A DNA stretch of 64,000 bases, taken from assembly GCF_024320865.1 (NCBI RefSeq), contig NZ_JANDBD010000007.1:326177-390176 (forward strand), given 5' to 3'. The notes beneath the pieces were generated by a model, which saw only the letters and a list, made by a program, of their open reading frames with translations, had not been told where the DNA came from and did no database searches. The translations under genes and the position numbers were made by a program. The stretch is from Mycolicibacterium arenosum. GTDB lineage: Bacteria; Actinomycetota; Actinomycetes; Mycobacteriales; Mycobacteriaceae. Below are positions 49,694 to 57,383 of this stretch, piece after piece (within the stretch, counting starts at the first letter, position 1; every line of letters starts with the position of its first letter).

Positions 49694-50943
49694 ACGCGCA
49701 GTTCGCCTCGATCCTGTCGGCGCGCATCCTCGCGAACGTGCTGCAGGCGATCAACGTCATCGTGCTCGCGCGGGCGGTCTCGCCCTCCGACATCGGCATG
49801 ACGTCGGCGATCATCGGGTTCTGCATGGTGCTCTTCACGATCACCGACTTCGGGCTGTCGACGCTCATCTCCAAGTCGTACGCCCGCGAGGACCACGTCA
49901 TGGTGGCGTCGGCACTGCGCTGGACCACCATCACGACGTGGGTGTTCGGGCTGTCGGCGCTCGGCGTCGGGCTCGGGCTGTCGGCCCTGCACCTGATTCC
50001 CCTGTCGATGACCGCACTGATCCTCTCGGTGGCCGTTGACCGCTGCGTCGAGTACCGACTGTCGGTCCCCATCGCGGCCGAGTCGAAAGCCGTTCCGGCA
50101 TCGTCGATTCTGCTGCGGCGCGGGGTCCAGTTCATCGTGTTCGTCGGGTTCGTCATCGCCGGCGTCGCGGCGCTCTGGGCGTACGCGCTGGCGCAGCTTC
50201 TCGGCGCGCTGGTCGGGTACCTGCAGAGCACGTACTTCCTGCGAACCAGGGTCGTGAAGGTCGAGAACCGGCTGCCGTGGCGGACGGTGCTGAAGAACTC
50301 GTACGCGTTCTTCGTCAACAGCGTGACCGCACAGATCTCCACCCTCGACACGTTCCTGGTGTCGGTGTTCTCGGGTGCGCACAGTGCCGGGTTGTACGCC
50401 GCGGCCTCCCGCGTCACCAGCCCGCTGATCCTCATCCCCGGCACCCTGGCCTCGACCGTGCTGCCCCCGGCGGCACGGGCGACCGCGAGCCAGGCCCGCC
50501 GCGTCGGCGTCCGGCTGATCCTGCTGGTGCCTGCGATCCTGCTGCTGGCGGGCCCCGTCGGCTACTTCGTCGCCGAGCCGCTGTGCCAGCTGCTCTACGG
50601 ACCCGAGTACCGCCCCGCGGGCCTGACGCTGACGGTGCTCTTCATCGGAATCCCCTTCGCCGTGCTGGCCGCCGCCCTCGGCGCGATCCTGCAGGCGCAG
50701 GGAGGCGAGCAGTTCGTCGCCAAGGTGGGCGTCGGTTTCGCCGTCGTCTTCGTGTCCGCCATCGGAGTCGGCGGTCACCTCTACGGGTCCGTCGGTGCCG
50801 CCATCGGTGGCTGTACCGCGATGGCCCTCAACTGTGTGCCCCTCGTAGTCAGGGTTCTACGACTGGAAGATCCGCCCGAGATCGTCGACCTCGACGGCCT
50901 CGGTGGTGCCGAGCTGACGCCCACCAGGGCGTCGGCGGATTGA
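49690..50943 (+). CDS. Wzx-type polysaccharide flippase
   Basis: A 417-residue membrane protein with about 12 helices and the MOP-superfamily N-terminus FASILSARILANVLQAINVIVLARAVSPSDIGMTSAIIGF. FVNSVTAQISTLDTFLVSVFSGAHSAGLYAAASRVTSPL matches the Wzx (polysacc_synt) core. It would turn lipid-linked repeat units to the outer face of the membrane. GTG 49690 overlaps the GT2 stop as GTGA. Its presence defines the locus as Wzx/Wzy-dependent rather than ABC-transporter-dependent. Confidence 0.92.
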   Translation: MNAQFASILSARILANVLQAINVIVLARAVSPSDIGMTSAIIGFCMVLFTITDFGLSTLISKSYAREDHVMVASALRWTTITTWVFGLSALGVGLGLSALHLIPLSMTALILSVAVDRCVEYRLSVPIAAESKAVPASSILLRRGVQFIVFVGFVIAGVAALWAYALAQLLGALVGYLQSTYFLRTRVVKVENRLPWRTVLKNSYAFFVNSVTAQISTLDTFLVSVFSGAHSAGLYAAASRVTSPLILIPGTLASTVLPPAARATASQARRVGVRLILLVPAILLLAGPVGYFVAEPLCQLLYGPEYRPAGLTLTVLFIGIPFAVLAAALGAILQAQGGEQFVAKVGVGFAVVFVSAIGVGGHLYGSVGAAIGGCTAMALNCVPLVVRVLRLEDPPEIVDLDGLGGAELTPTRASAD

Positions 50944-50952
50944 TTAGGAAGA

Positions 50953-52362
50953 GTGCCGAAGATGACCATGCACGCCAAGGAAGAAAGTAGGGACCGCCAA
51001 CTCGTCCCGCCGTCGCCGACCTCACTCGGCGACGACGGAACCAGTCAGGCCGGTCTCGTCGACTTCGCTCGACTGGTGGCCCGTCGTTGGCCCGTCATCA
51101 TCGCCGCCATGCTGCTGGGCCTACTCGGCGCGGGCGCGGTGTCAGCGGCCACGCCGCCCGAATACCGCAGCTCCACAAGGGTTCTCGTCGGGACGTGCGC
51201 GGAGGGGTCGATCGAACAGGCCTACCAGTGCGGCATGTTCACCAAGGACCGCGCACTGTCGTACGCGGCCCTGGTGACGAGCGACGTCCTCGCCCAGCGG
51301 GTGGTCGACGACCTTCAGCTGGGTCAGCCGGCCGGCGAGGTCGCCAGCAAGATCACCGCGACCGCCGAGCCGGAGACCGCGCTCATCGAGATCACGGTCA
51401 CCGACCGCAGTCCCGACGAGGCTCGCCGGATGGCCGACTCCGCAGCGCGCCAGTTCGTCCAGATGGTCGCCGAGGTCGAGCTGCGCAACACCGGACAGAC
51501 CAACAACCCGTTCACCAACCTCACCGTCGTCGAGGCCGCCAAGGAGGCATCCAAGACCGGCTCGAGCACCCCGGTGAACCTGCTGTTCGGTGCGTTCGCC
51601 GGCCTCGTCATCGGCGTGCTCGGCGCCATCGTGCGCGATCGCCTCGACTCCACGGTGCACACCCCGGACGACGTCGAAGGCGCAGGCGTTCCGGTGCTCT
51701 GCGAGCCGCCGAACCGCGCGACCACCGCGTGGGTGGACGGCGACGACCGCGTCGAGGCGTTCCGCCGACTGCGCATGTCGGTCGGCGGACCCGGCAGCGT
51801 GCTCACCGTCGTCGGAGTCGACTCCCAGGAGGCGGCGTTCTCGGCGGCCGTCGATCTCAGCCGCGCCGCGGGTGAGGCGGGGAGCAGGCTGCTGCTGGTG
51901 AACGCCGACATGCGGACCGGGCAGACCTTCGGCACGGTGCCGTCGAGCCACCACGGACTGGCCGACCTGCTGCGCGAACCGGAGACGACGATCTCGATCG
52001 CCGAACGGCTGCCCACCTGGAACAGCCCGGCGATCCACATCCTGGGCGCGGGCGTCGTGCCGGCCGGTACCACCGCGACCGCGCTGCTGGCATCGGGCCA
52101 CCTGCCGAAGGTGCTCGAGTCGCTTCGTGGCGAGTTCGACCTCGTCGTGGTGTACGCCGCTCCGGTGCTGAAGGCCGCCGACGCCGCGATCGTCAGCGCC
52201 GCCTCGGACGGTGCACTGCTCGTGGTCGAAGCGGGGGGAACCGCGAAGGACGACGTCGAGAAGTCGCTCAGCACGCTGCGCGGCACCGGCGCCCACGTGC
52301 TCGGTGCCATCCTGACCACCCGCCGACGCGCGGCACGGATCAAGACCGGTGCCGGTAAATGA
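50953..52362 (+). CDS. Wzz/BY-kinase-like chain-length protein with degenerate ATP site
   Basis: A 469-residue protein counted from GTG 50953; ATG 50962 has better Shine-Dalgarno spacing (AGGAAGAG) and may be the true start. Wzz-type topology: a helix at 47-66, a periplasmic domain (about 70-205) and a second helix at 208-227. A C-terminal CpsD/Wzc-like P-loop domain follows (about 260-460). The Walker A segment reads VVGVDSQEAAFSAAVDL (no GKS/T), A' reads LLLVNADMRTG, and Walker B reads FDLVVVYAAP (Tyr in place of the Asp). No C-terminal tyrosine cluster is present. It is therefore probably a pseudokinase that controls chain length without phosphotransfer. It follows the flippase gene by 9 bp. 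Confidence 0.87.
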   Translation: MPKMTMHAKEESRDRQLVPPSPTSLGDDGTSQAGLVDFARLVARRWPVIIAAMLLGLLGAGAVSAATPPEYRSSTRVLVGTCAEGSIEQAYQCGMFTKDRALSYAALVTSDVLAQRVVDDLQLGQPAGEVASKITATAEPETALIEITVTDRSPDEARRMADSAARQFVQMVAEVELRNTGQTNNPFTNLTVVEAAKEASKTGSSTPVNLLFGAFAGLVIGVLGAIVRDRLDSTVHTPDDVEGAGVPVLCEPPNRATTAWVDGDDRVEAFRRLRMSVGGPGSVLTVVGVDSQEAAFSAAVDLSRAAGEAGSRLLLVNADMRTGQTFGTVPSSHHGLADLLREPETTISIAERLPTWNSPAIHILGAGVVPAGTTATALLASGHLPKVLESLRGEFDLVVVYAAPVLKAADAAIVSAASDGALLVVEAGGTAKDDVEKSLSTLRGTGAHVLGAILTTRRRAARIKTGAGK

Positions 52363-52387
52363 GATTGCCATGAGGAGGGGGATTCTG

Positions 52388-53305
52388 ATGGAGAGGCCTG
52401 CACGAGGCACACCCGCTGTGTCGCTGTGCATCCCGGCCTACCAGGCTGAGAAGCACCTGCGCGAGACGCTGAACGCGGCGTTCGCGCAGACCTATGAGGA
52501 CATGGAGATAGTCGTTCTCGACAACAACACGACCGACGGAACGCGGCGCATCCTGGAGGAGGCCGACGACCCGCGGCTACGCGTCGAGCGCAACGACGAA
52601 ACGCTCTCGATGCCGGACAACTGGAACCGCGTCGTCGAGATGTGCCGCGCACCGTTGGTCAAGCTGCTGTGCGCCGACGATCTGATCGACGAGAACTGCG
52701 TCGCCGATCAGGTGAAGATCCTGGAGAGCAATCAGGACGTCGCGCTGGTGTCGTGCAAGACCGATCTGATCGACGACGTCGGCAAGCCGCTGCGCAGGTC
52801 GACGGGTCTGCGCAGGCTGACCGGGAGGCACAGCGGCCGCACCGTGGTCCGGCACGTCGTCCGCAGCGGCGGCAACCCGATCGGCCCTTCCGCGGCGGTC
52901 ACGTTCCGCCGCAAGGACTTTCAGGCCGTCGGCGGGTTCCGCGGCGATCTGCTGTATCCGATGGAACTCGAACTGTGGACACGTCTGCTGCAGAAGGGCG
53001 ACTTCGTCGGGATGCCGGATCAGCTGGCGGCCTTCCGCATCAGCGCCGAGACGGCGACCGCGCTGACGTCGGCCAAATCGCAGTTCGGCCAGCAGGTCGA
53101 GCTCAGCAGGCGGATCGTTCGCGAGAGCGGTTGGCGGGTCGGGTGGGCCGACGTCATGATCGGCTGGGTCGGCGCGGTGACGATGCAGGCCCGCCGCAGC
53201 GTCGTGATCAGCCGGTCGGCGTGGCGATCCAGTCGTCGGTCACCCAGCGACCCGCAAGCGCCGGCAACCGGGCAGACACCTCCGGCAACAGGTCGGACAG
53301 CGTAA
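52388..53305 (+). CDS. family 2 glycosyltransferase
   Basis: A 305-residue GT-A transferase starting at ATG 52388, preceded by GAGGAGGGG. VSLCIPAYQAEKHLRETLNAAFAQTY, the LDNNTTDGTRRIL loop and VKLLCADDLIDENCV (acidic ADD motif) are present, then VTFRRKDFQAVGGFRGDLLYPMELELWTRLLQKGDFV. The last 33 codons lie over the end of the convergent methyltransferase-like gene (98-bp overlap). That tail (SRRSPSDPQAPATGQTPPATG) is low-complexity, so the functional protein may end earlier. It is the last gene of the plus-strand polysaccharide operon. Confidence 0.88.
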   Translation: MERPARGTPAVSLCIPAYQAEKHLRETLNAAFAQTYEDMEIVVLDNNTTDGTRRILEEADDPRLRVERNDETLSMPDNWNRVVEMCRAPLVKLLCADDLIDENCVADQVKILESNQDVALVSCKTDLIDDVGKPLRRSTGLRRLTGRHSGRTVVRHVVRSGGNPIGPSAAVTFRRKDFQAVGGFRGDLLYPMELELWTRLLQKGDFVGMPDQLAAFRISAETATALTSAKSQFGQQVELSRRIVRESGWRVGWADVMIGWVGAVTMQARRSVVISRSAWRSSRRSPSDPQAPATGQTPPATGRTA

Positions 53306-54326
53306 GCACGACTCGATCGGGTCCGGCGGCGACCAGCTCGTCGGGCGAGATGATCGAGATATCGGTGCCCGGCATGCGCCTGCCCTGTTTGGCAGCCGAC
53401 GCGTCCGCGACGGCCCCGACCAGGCGGTGATCAAGCCCCGCCAGCGCGAAGAGCGCAACCGCCCGCGACGCGGCACCGTACGCGAAAACCCTTAAGCCGG
53501 AGGCGCTCTGCCTCTCCAGATACGACCGCAGGGCCGCGGCCTGCCCGTCCGCGGCGGCCTGCAGCTGCGCCACCGTCGCCGGCTCGGTCATCGCGGCGTC
53601 GTCCGCGCACATCTGCTCGATCACGGCCTCGGTGGGCCGCGGGTCGTCGGCGTGAACGGCCGCCACCAGCGTCGTGCCCCCATACAGGTCGAACTGCCAC
53701 GCCGTCGCGGCGCGCATCCCGGCATCCGCCAGCAGCCGTTGCAGCGCCGGTAGCGAGTAGTAGGCGAAGTGACCGTGCCGCAACGCGTTCCACTGCCCCT
53801 GCTCGACGATGGCGGCCAACGAGTGATACTGCAGAAGCAGGACACCGCCCCGCGCAGTCGCCTCCGCCCGCGCCGCGAATGCGGCTCGCTGATCGGGCTC
53901 GTGCATGATGCCGAAGCAGTCGAGCACGATGTCGGCGGAGGCGACGAGCTGGCCGGAATCGGCGGTCGTGCGGTCGGTCGTCACGTCGCACTGTTCCAGA
54001 AGCTCCAGCCAGCTGCCGCCGTGCGGGCTGCCGAACTCCCGCACCGTCTCGCCGGTCAGCCAGCCCGACGCGGCGACGCGGGCGACGGCGTCACGTGCCT
54101 GGTCCTTGAGCGCCTGCGGTTCGACACCGCGCGGCTCCTCGGTCACCGTGTCGTCGTCGGCGAGCTGGGCCAGACCGCATGTCCCGCAGAGGTCCATCGC
54201 CAGCGGGTGGGTCGACTCGTCGGCGTGCACCGGCTGCTCGGCGGGCGGGAAGTAGTCGGCGGCGGGCACCGCCCCGAGGTCCAGCGCCCGGTGCAGGGTG
54301 GCGGCTCCGCAGGCGCGGCACGTCAT
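53208..54326 (-). CDS. zinc-ribbon C-methyltransferase-family protein
   Basis: A 372-residue protein of the Methyltransf_13/14 type (NovU/TylCIII-like). N-terminal zinc-binding cysteines are in MTCRACGAATLH and LCGTCGLAQL. The SAM-site position reads VREFGSPHGGSWLELL, unlike the VEVASNDGYLLKHV of its paralogue at 57380-58639. The C-terminal domain contains YHSLAAIVEQGQWNALRHGHFAYYSLPALQRLL and LRVFAYGAASRAVALFALAG. Such enzymes add C-methyl groups to keto-deoxysugar nucleotides. SAM binding by this copy is uncertain. It is divergent from the RmlC-like gene with only 14 bp between start codons. Confidence 0.8.
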   Translation of the reverse strand: MTCRACGAATLHRALDLGAVPAADYFPPAEQPVHADESTHPLAMDLCGTCGLAQLADDDTVTEEPRGVEPQALKDQARDAVARVAASGWLTGETVREFGSPHGGSWLELLEQCDVTTDRTTADSGQLVASADIVLDCFGIMHEPDQRAAFAARAEATARGGVLLLQYHSLAAIVEQGQWNALRHGHFAYYSLPALQRLLADAGMRAATAWQFDLYGGTTLVAAVHADDPRPTEAVIEQMCADDAAMTEPATVAQLQAAADGQAAALRSYLERQSASGLRVFAYGAASRAVALFALAGLDHRLVGAVADASAAKQGRRMPGTDISIISPDELVAAGPDRVVLTLSDLLPEVSARLPALAGRWVTDDWIATPTG

Positions 54327-54340
54327 GGGACCATCTCCTG

Positions 54341-54895
54341 ATGCGTATCGAGCAGGCCAGGCTGGCCGGCGTCGCGGTGCTGACGCCCGAACCGTTCCGC
54401 GACGATCGCGGGCTGTTCACGCGGACGTTCGACGCGAACCTCTTCGACGAGTGGATCGGCGTTCCCGGCACGTCGGCGTCGTTCGTCCAGGACTCCCAGT
54501 CGCGTTCGGCGAAAGCGGTGATCCGCGGCATGCACGGCCGGGGCGGCCGCGGTGAGGCGAAGCTGGTGCGGTGCGCTCACGGCGCCGTGCTCGACGTTCT
54601 CGTCGACGCGCGGCCGGGGTCGCCGACGTTCGGTGAGCACGAGGCGTTCACCCTCGACGACAACGCCTTTCGGCATCTGTACGTGCCGCCGGGGCTGCTG
54701 CACGGTTTCCAGGCGCTCACCGACACCGCGGACGTCTGCTACCGCATCGACCGTCCGCACGACGCCAGCGAGGATCTCGCCGTCCGGTACGACGACCCCG
54801 ACGTGGGCATCGACTGGCCGTTGCCCGCGGGCGTGGTGTCCGCGCGGGACAGCGCGGCGGGCAGTTGGGCGGACCTTCTCACACGGTTGCGCTGA
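54341..54895 (+). CDS. dTDP-4-dehydrorhamnose 3,5-epimerase-like (RmlC family)
   Basis: A 184-residue cupin of the RmlC family. FRDDRGLFTRTFDANLF, the His of VIRGMHGRGGRGEAKLVRCAHGAVLDVLVDARPGSPTFGEH, FRHLYVPPGLLHGFQAL and DDPDVGIDWPLP follow the RmlC order. The usual GLHxQ reads GMHGR here, so the substrate may not be the dTDP-rhamnose precursor. 3-epimerases or 3,5-epimerases acting on CDP- or dTDP-4-keto sugars are the natural alternatives. It overlaps the convergent SDR gene by 17 bp. Confidence 0.87.
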   Translation: MRIEQARLAGVAVLTPEPFRDDRGLFTRTFDANLFDEWIGVPGTSASFVQDSQSRSAKAVIRGMHGRGGRGEAKLVRCAHGAVLDVLVDARPGSPTFGEHEAFTLDDNAFRHLYVPPGLLHGFQALTDTADVCYRIDRPHDASEDLAVRYDDPDVGIDWPLPAGVVSARDSAAGSWADLLTRLR

Positions 54896-55913
54896 CACGG
54901 CGCATCGTCTCGTCCAAAGCGCCCGAGGACCGCAGTGCCTCGAGCCGGGCCAGTCGGGTGAAGCGCTGCTCGAAGTCGCTGCGGCTCAATCCGAGTGCCG
55001 TGTACCCGGCGTATAGTTCAGCCGCGCCCTCGGGCACCGTCCAGATGGCCTCGAAGCCGAGTTCGGCACGCGCCCTGGCGAAGTCGACGCGATAGGACCT
55101 CGGGTCCGCTCCGCTCTCCCCGGTGATGAGCAGTTCGACACCCGGTACGGTCGAACAGACCGCGTCGGCGATCTGCGCCACCGTGAGGTTGTTGGTCTCG
55201 CTGCCGATGTTGTACGCCCGGCACGACACGATCTCGGCGGGGGCATCCAGACACACGGTGAATGCGCGGGCGATGTCGATGGCGTGCACCAGCGGGCGCC
55301 ACGGCGTGCCGTCGGACAACACGCGCACCACGCCGGTGAGGACCGCGTGACCCACCAGGTTGTTGAGCACGATGTCGGCGCGCAGTCGCGGCGAATAGCC
55401 GAAGGCCGTTGCGTTGCGCAGGAACACGGGCACGAAACCGGCGTCGGCCAGCTCGGCCACGTCCCCCTCGACGCGCACCTTGCTGATCGCGTACGGCGTG
55501 ATCGGGTGCAGCTCGGCGTCCTCGTCGACCAGTCCGTCACCCGCTGCGCCGTACACCGAACACGTCGACGCGTACAGGAATCGGGAGACGCCGGCCTCCT
55601 TGGCCAGCCTCGCCAGCCGAACCGACGCGTGGTGGTTGATGTCGAACGTGAGGTCGGGCGCCAGCGCTCCCAGCGGGTCGTTCGACAACGCCGCGAGGTG
55701 GATCACCGCGTCGAATCCGCACAACTGCTCGACCGTCACGTCGCGCAGGTCGACGCCCAGGTTGGGCGGGTCGTCGGGGGTGGGGCCCAGCACGCAGTCG
55801 GCGAAGTAGCCGTTGTCCAAGCCGACCACGTCGTGACCGGCTTCCCGCAGCATCGGCACCATCACGGTGCCGAGATAGCCCAGATGACCGGTGACCAGAA
55901 CGCGTTTACTCAT
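54879..55913 (-). CDS. extended SDR, NDP-sugar epimerase/dehydratase/reductase
   Basis: A 344-residue extended SDR. VLVTGHLGYLGTVMVPML is the NAD(P) loop, ASTCSVYGAAGD gives the catalytic Ser/Thr region and TPYAISKVRVEGD the YxxxK pair. LRNATAFGYSPRLRADIVLNNLVGHA and PLVHAIDIARAFTVCLD complete the sugar-nucleotide pocket. It is the only SDR in the sugar-nucleotide operon, so it could be the 4,6-dehydratase or the 4-ketoreductase step. ATG 55913 has GGAGGTGGAG upstream. It overlaps the deacetylase gene by 8 bp. Confidence 0.87.
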   Translation of the reverse strand: MSKRVLVTGHLGYLGTVMVPMLREAGHDVVGLDNGYFADCVLGPTPDDPPNLGVDLRDVTVEQLCGFDAVIHLAALSNDPLGALAPDLTFDINHHASVRLARLAKEAGVSRFLYASTCSVYGAAGDGLVDEDAELHPITPYAISKVRVEGDVAELADAGFVPVFLRNATAFGYSPRLRADIVLNNLVGHAVLTGVVRVLSDGTPWRPLVHAIDIARAFTVCLDAPAEIVSCRAYNIGSETNNLTVAQIADAVCSTVPGVELLITGESGADPRSYRVDFARARAELGFEAIWTVPEGAAELYAGYTALGLSRSDFEQRFTRLARLEALRSSGALDETMRRVSATV

Positions 55914-56562
55914 CTCCACCTCCGAAACTCATGACCATCTTGTCCGCGACGAACGCCTCGGCGTGCGGACTGCGGCACTGGACACCGCGAAGCCTGGACA
56001 ACCCGAGGAACGACAGGTCGTCGAACCAGTCGCGCCCCAGTTGCGACGGGTAGTGCGTGTGCAGCAGCTTGACCTTCTCCTCCGCGGTGGCCGCGTCCAG
56101 CGGGGAGTACACGTTCGGCACCGGGGTGTCGGTCTCCCACTTGAGGATCTCGTAACCAAGCGTCAGGTGATCGCGGAACTCGGTGGGCACCAACTCGGCC
56201 AGCGTTCGATGATCCTGGTGGGCGTCGCGGGGCTGCGTGGTGAACACCACGTCGGGGTCGCAGGTTGCGCGAAACGTCCTCAGCGCGTCCTTGATTCGAT
56301 CCCAGTGCTGCGGTGCACGGCCATCGGGCAGATCACCGACCGTGACGGCCAATTCGGCGTCCGGGCAGAACGCCGCCAGCGCGCTTCGCTCCTCGGCCTC
56401 CCGCGGCGTGCCACCGCCACTGAGCACCAGCGCGTGCACCCGCAGTCCGCGCCTGCGCCGGCACAGCGTCAGCAGCGTGCCGCCCATCCCGATCGCGATG
56501 TCGTCGCAGTGCGCACCCAGCACGGCGATCTCGGTGAGATCGCCGGTACGCAACCCGATCAC
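55906..56562 (-). CDS. PIG-L (LmbE)-family deacetylase
   Basis: A 218-residue zinc hydrolase of the PIG-L family. The metal motif AHCDD is in IAVLGAHCDDIAIGMGGTLL, and DAHQDHRTLAELV provides the third His. The family removes N-acetyl groups from GlcNAc-containing substrates (as in MshB) and also hydrolyses other amides. Its presence implies that the polysaccharide or its precursor contains an N-acyl amino sugar; this is inferred from context. GTG 56562 overlaps the cytidylyltransferase stop as GTGA. Confidence 0.88.
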   Translation of the reverse strand: MIGLRTGDLTEIAVLGAHCDDIAIGMGGTLLTLCRRRRGLRVHALVLSGGGTPREAEERSALAAFCPDAELAVTVGDLPDGRAPQHWDRIKDALRTFRATCDPDVVFTTQPRDAHQDHRTLAELVPTEFRDHLTLGYEILKWETDTPVPNVYSPLDAATAEEKVKLLHTHYPSQLGRDWFDDLSFLGLSRLRGVQCRSPHAEAFVADKMVMSFGGGDE

Positions 56563-57383
56563 GACGAGGCGAGCGAAGCGACGGGGGATGGGTCGGCGAC
56601 CGGTTCCTTGGCGTGCTCCCACAGCATCCACGGCCGGTCGCCGCGCTTGTACGCGTTCTCGATGTCCGCGCGCTCCTTGAACGTGTCCGCCGGCTTCCAG
56701 AACCCGAGGTGCTTGTGCCCGTGGAGCTTGCCCTGGCTCGCCAGCTTGCCGCAGACGTCCTCGACCAGATCGCAGTCCTCGGTGAGCATGTCGAGCACGT
56801 CGCCCGACAGCACGAAGTAGCCGCCGTTCTCCCAGATGGGCAGATGCGACACCGGCGTGATGCCCGTGACGTTGCCGGAGTCCTCGATGTCCACGCAGTG
56901 AAACGACGACTGCGGCGGCACGATCAGCATCGAGGCCTTCGCGCCGGATTCCCTGACCTCGTCGATGATGTCGTTCATCGGGGCGTCGGTCAGCACGTCG
57001 GAGTAGTTGGCCAGGAAGTACTCCTCGCCTTCGACGTACTGCTTGACCCGGCGCAGGCGCTCGCCGATCGGCGACTCGGGACCGGTGTCGACGAACGTGA
57101 TCGACCAGTCGCTGATGTCGGTCTGCAGCATTTCCACCTGACCGCCGCGGATCACGAAGTCGTTGGACGCCGACTCCTGGTAGTTCAGGAAGTAGTTCTT
57201 GATGTGCGTGGCGCCGTAGCCGAGGCAGAGGATGAAGTCCTTGTGTCCGAAGTGCGCGTAGTAGCGCATCACGTGCCAGATCAACGGCCGCGACCCGATC
57301 ATCTGCATGGGCTTGGGGATCGTGTCGTCGTCCCCGTTGCGCATGCGCATTCCGTAACCGCCGCAGAACAATACGACCTTCAT
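56559..57383 (-). CDS. rfbF: glucose-1-phosphate cytidylyltransferase-like (RfbF)
   Basis: A 274-residue nucleotidyltransferase. KVVLFCGGYGMRMRNGDDDTIPKPMQMIGSRPLIWHVMRYYAHFGH follows the RfbF/DdhA pattern (GG-GxRMR...PKPM), and EYFLANYSDVLTDAPM carries the metal Asp. NGGYFVLSGDVLDML and LGFWKPADTFKERADIENAY are closing signatures. RfbF makes CDP-glucose, the entry to CDP-3,6-dideoxy- and branched sugars. The last residues (SPVASLASS) are encoded by a 17-bp motif repeated elsewhere in the window. It overlaps its neighbours on both sides by 4 bp. Confidence 0.9.
   Translation of the reverse strand: MKVVLFCGGYGMRMRNGDDDTIPKPMQMIGSRPLIWHVMRYYAHFGHKDFILCLGYGATHIKNYFLNYQESASNDFVIRGGQVEMLQTDISDWSITFVDTGPESPIGERLRRVKQYVEGEEYFLANYSDVLTDAPMNDIIDEVRESGAKASMLIVPPQSSFHCVDIEDSGNVTGITPVSHLPIWENGGYFVLSGDVLDMLTEDCDLVEDVCGKLASQGKLHGHKHLGFWKPADTFKERADIENAYKRGDRPWMLWEHAKEPVADPSPVASLASS
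56569..56585 (-). repeat. copy 2 of dispersed 17-bp motif, inside coding sequence
   Basis: The inverse complement of CCCGTCGCTTCGCTCGC, encoding part of the C-terminal tail of the cytidylyltransferase. See the copies at 32978 and 60820. Confidence 0.6.
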
